Shown: piece after piece, positions 59,980 through 60,968 of the stretch | Layout of the letters: each line of letters opens with the position of its first letter | How positions within the stretch are numbered: position 1 is the stretch's first letter | Origin: JBDREC01 sp043820105 [NCBI: Pseudomonadota bacterium] | Lineage (GTDB): Bacteria; Bdellovibrionota_F; JAHFAK01 | Direction: 5' to 3' | Length of the DNA stretch: 60,968 nucleotides | NCBI GenBank assembly: GCA_043820105.1 | Contig: JBDREC010000006.1 | Location: 1 to 60,968, forward strand | Program-made: the position numbers and the translations under genes | The notes under the pieces: model-generated | Told to the model about the DNA's origin: nothing | Seen by the model: only the letters and a program-made list of their open reading frames with translations | Databases searched by the model: none

Positions 59980-60070
59980 ATATGCCCACAAGGGCATATG
60001 GTATCTGGTATCTGGTATATGGTTAAATTCTCCGTATACCAAATACCTTATACCAAATACCAAATACCAA
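59980..60070. repeat. Hairpin and opposed heptamer arrays between Rad52-like and nuclease genes
   Basis: ATATGCCC-ACAA-GGGCATAT (59980-59999) directly follows the Rad52-like stop. Then come three GGTATCT-type heptamers (60000-60020) and, after 15 bases, five ATACCWW heptamers (60036-60070). The two arrays are nearly complementary (GGTAT vs ATACC every seven bases), so the spacer can fold into a long stem. Confidence 0.85.
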
Positions 60071-60089
60071 TTTTATGAAAGGAAACACT

Positions 60090-60908
60090 ATGAAAAATTT
60101 AGAAAACCTAAACTCACTTGTTGATAAACACACGTTTAACTCAGCAAGAGAACTCCCCCACCTTTCCAAAAGCATGATTAACACCTTCTTAATCTGCCCA
60201 AAGAAATATTATCTCTACTATGAACTAAAACTTAATCCAGAATTCGTGCCCGAGTCCCTGGTCTTTGGCTCAGCCATCCACAGAGCTGTCGCCGAGCTCT
60301 ACTTAAACCTAAAAGAAAAAGGAGAAAAACTACCCAAAGAAGAATTAATAGATTACTTTCTCTCAGACTGGAAAATAATCTCAAATTCTGGACAAATCAA
60401 ATACCGTGAGAAATCTTCTCCTGATATTTTAAAAGAAAAAGGCATAAATATGCTCACCCTATTCCATGATGAAATAAAACCCAGAAAAATCATCGCAGTT
60501 GAAGAAGCCTTTGTGGTTAGCACTTGTGACAAACCTCTTGTTGGAATATTTGATCTATTGGAATCAGATGAAAATGGATGCATCATTGTTTCAGAACTAA
60601 AAACCTCAGCCAAGCGCTGGTATGATATAGCTGATAATGGAATAATAGATTCAGCTATCTATTCCTGGGCCTTATCAAAAATCTTTGAAGAAAAAGAAAA
60701 CCAGCTCATAAGATTCGATATCCTAACAAAAACCAAAGAACCAAGCTTTGATCAACTCTACACCACCCAATCACAATTTGAAATCCTGGAAACAGATAAA
60801 TTCATCACCCAAATATCACAAGCCATAGATTCTAAAATCTTCTATGCCCGCAAAGGCTGGCAATGCAAAGAATGTCCTTTTAAAACAGCCTGTGAGGAGG
60901 TATGCTAA
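60090..60908 (+). CDS. PD-(D/E)XK nuclease of the RecB/Cas4 type
   Basis: The 272-residue protein (ATG at 60090 with AAAGGA upstream; the ATG 15 bases earlier is less likely) is a RecB-like nuclease. It has a SKSMINTFLICPKKYYLYYEL start with Cys. LVFGSAIHRAVAELY follows, then the catalytic GIFDLLESDENGCIIVSELKTSA (GxxD...ExK) and a C-terminal QCKECPFKTACEEVC Cys cluster for an Fe-S centre. Phage and element nucleases of this class resect ends for annealing by the neighbouring Rad52-like protein. Confidence 0.85.
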   Translation: MKNLENLNSLVDKHTFNSARELPHLSKSMINTFLICPKKYYLYYELKLNPEFVPESLVFGSAIHRAVAELYLNLKEKGEKLPKEELIDYFLSDWKIISNSGQIKYREKSSPDILKEKGINMLTLFHDEIKPRKIIAVEEAFVVSTCDKPLVGIFDLLESDENGCIIVSELKTSAKRWYDIADNGIIDSAIYSWALSKIFEEKENQLIRFDILTKTKEPSFDQLYTTQSQFEILETDKFITQISQAIDSKIFYARKGWQCKECPFKTACEEVC

Positions 60909-60968
60909 TGATCAAAGAATTTATAAAAAATGAAATTGAAGGCTTTAAGCTATTCTTTCTTGATATAA
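60908..60968 (+). CDS. Next gene of the recombination operon (partial, runs off the window)
   Basis: An ATG at 60908 overlaps the nuclease stop (TAATG) and opens a frame MIKEFIKNEIEGFKLFFLD that continues past the window edge. With GAGGAGG just upstream it is likely a real third gene of the operon. Its function cannot be told from 19 residues. Confidence 0.6.
   Translation, partial: MIKEFIKNEIEGFKLFFLDI

Overview
The window is an AT-rich bacterial chromosome segment from a Gram-negative lineage that I cannot name. Bacterial marks are an Mla/MCE lipid-transport operon, type IV prepilins, an M23 peptidase, an NtrB/NtrC sigma-54 pair, a bacterial-type TyrRS with an S4 domain and secreted proteins with signal peptides. 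Against this background sits a gatE-gatD pair (Glu-tRNA(Gln) amidotransferase of archaeal type), which suggests an uncultured or deep lineage with archaeal gene input. NfnAB-like electron bifurcation suggests anaerobic metabolism. The three tRNA genes do not encode CCA.

Layout. 1-9.6 kb is accessory and decaying: tRNA-Ser with an array of short hairpins, a secreted kinase-like protein, three small peptides in which nearly every Cys starts a CxxG motif, a flavin reductase, an XRE/nucleotidyltransferase toxin-antitoxin pair, an O-methyltransferase coupled to a wrecked transketolase-like gene, and several pseudogene scraps. 9.8-24.8 kb is mostly housekeeping: P5C dehydrogenase, prepilins, fused NfnAB, RdgB, an M23 peptidase split by a frameshift in an A11 run, a zinc-ribbon protein, an arylamine N-acetyltransferase-like protein, TyrRS, an OppD-like ATPase, and ornithine carbamoyltransferase with a cyclic-2,3-diphosphoglycerate-synthetase-like GTPase. 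25.4-36.8 kb holds a GNAT/RimK-like pair running into tRNA-Thr, an mlaDEF-type operon, gatED, an ATP/ADP-translocase-like transporter and a DUF2156 protein. 37-38.6 kb is tRNA-Leu with an excisionase-integrase remnant. 38.9-45.4 kb is a divergent ABC exporter / two-component locus with matching sigma-54-type promoters on both sides. 45.4-48.9 kb encodes two secreted proteases.

49-61 kb looks like an integrated mobile element: a replication protein with iteron-like repeats inside its gene, four overlapping co-oriented genes (P-loop ATPase, TolC-like protein, DUF457-HlyD fusion, degenerate receiver protein), a XerD-type integrase, an AbiEi/AbiEii toxin-antitoxin operon, and a Rad52-type annealing protein with a RecB/Cas4-like nuclease.

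Throughout the window, intergenic spacers carry tandem arrays of 7-bp or 8-bp (once 6-bp) units. The unit sequence differs between families but the period is kept. Several families recur at separate loci and on both strands.
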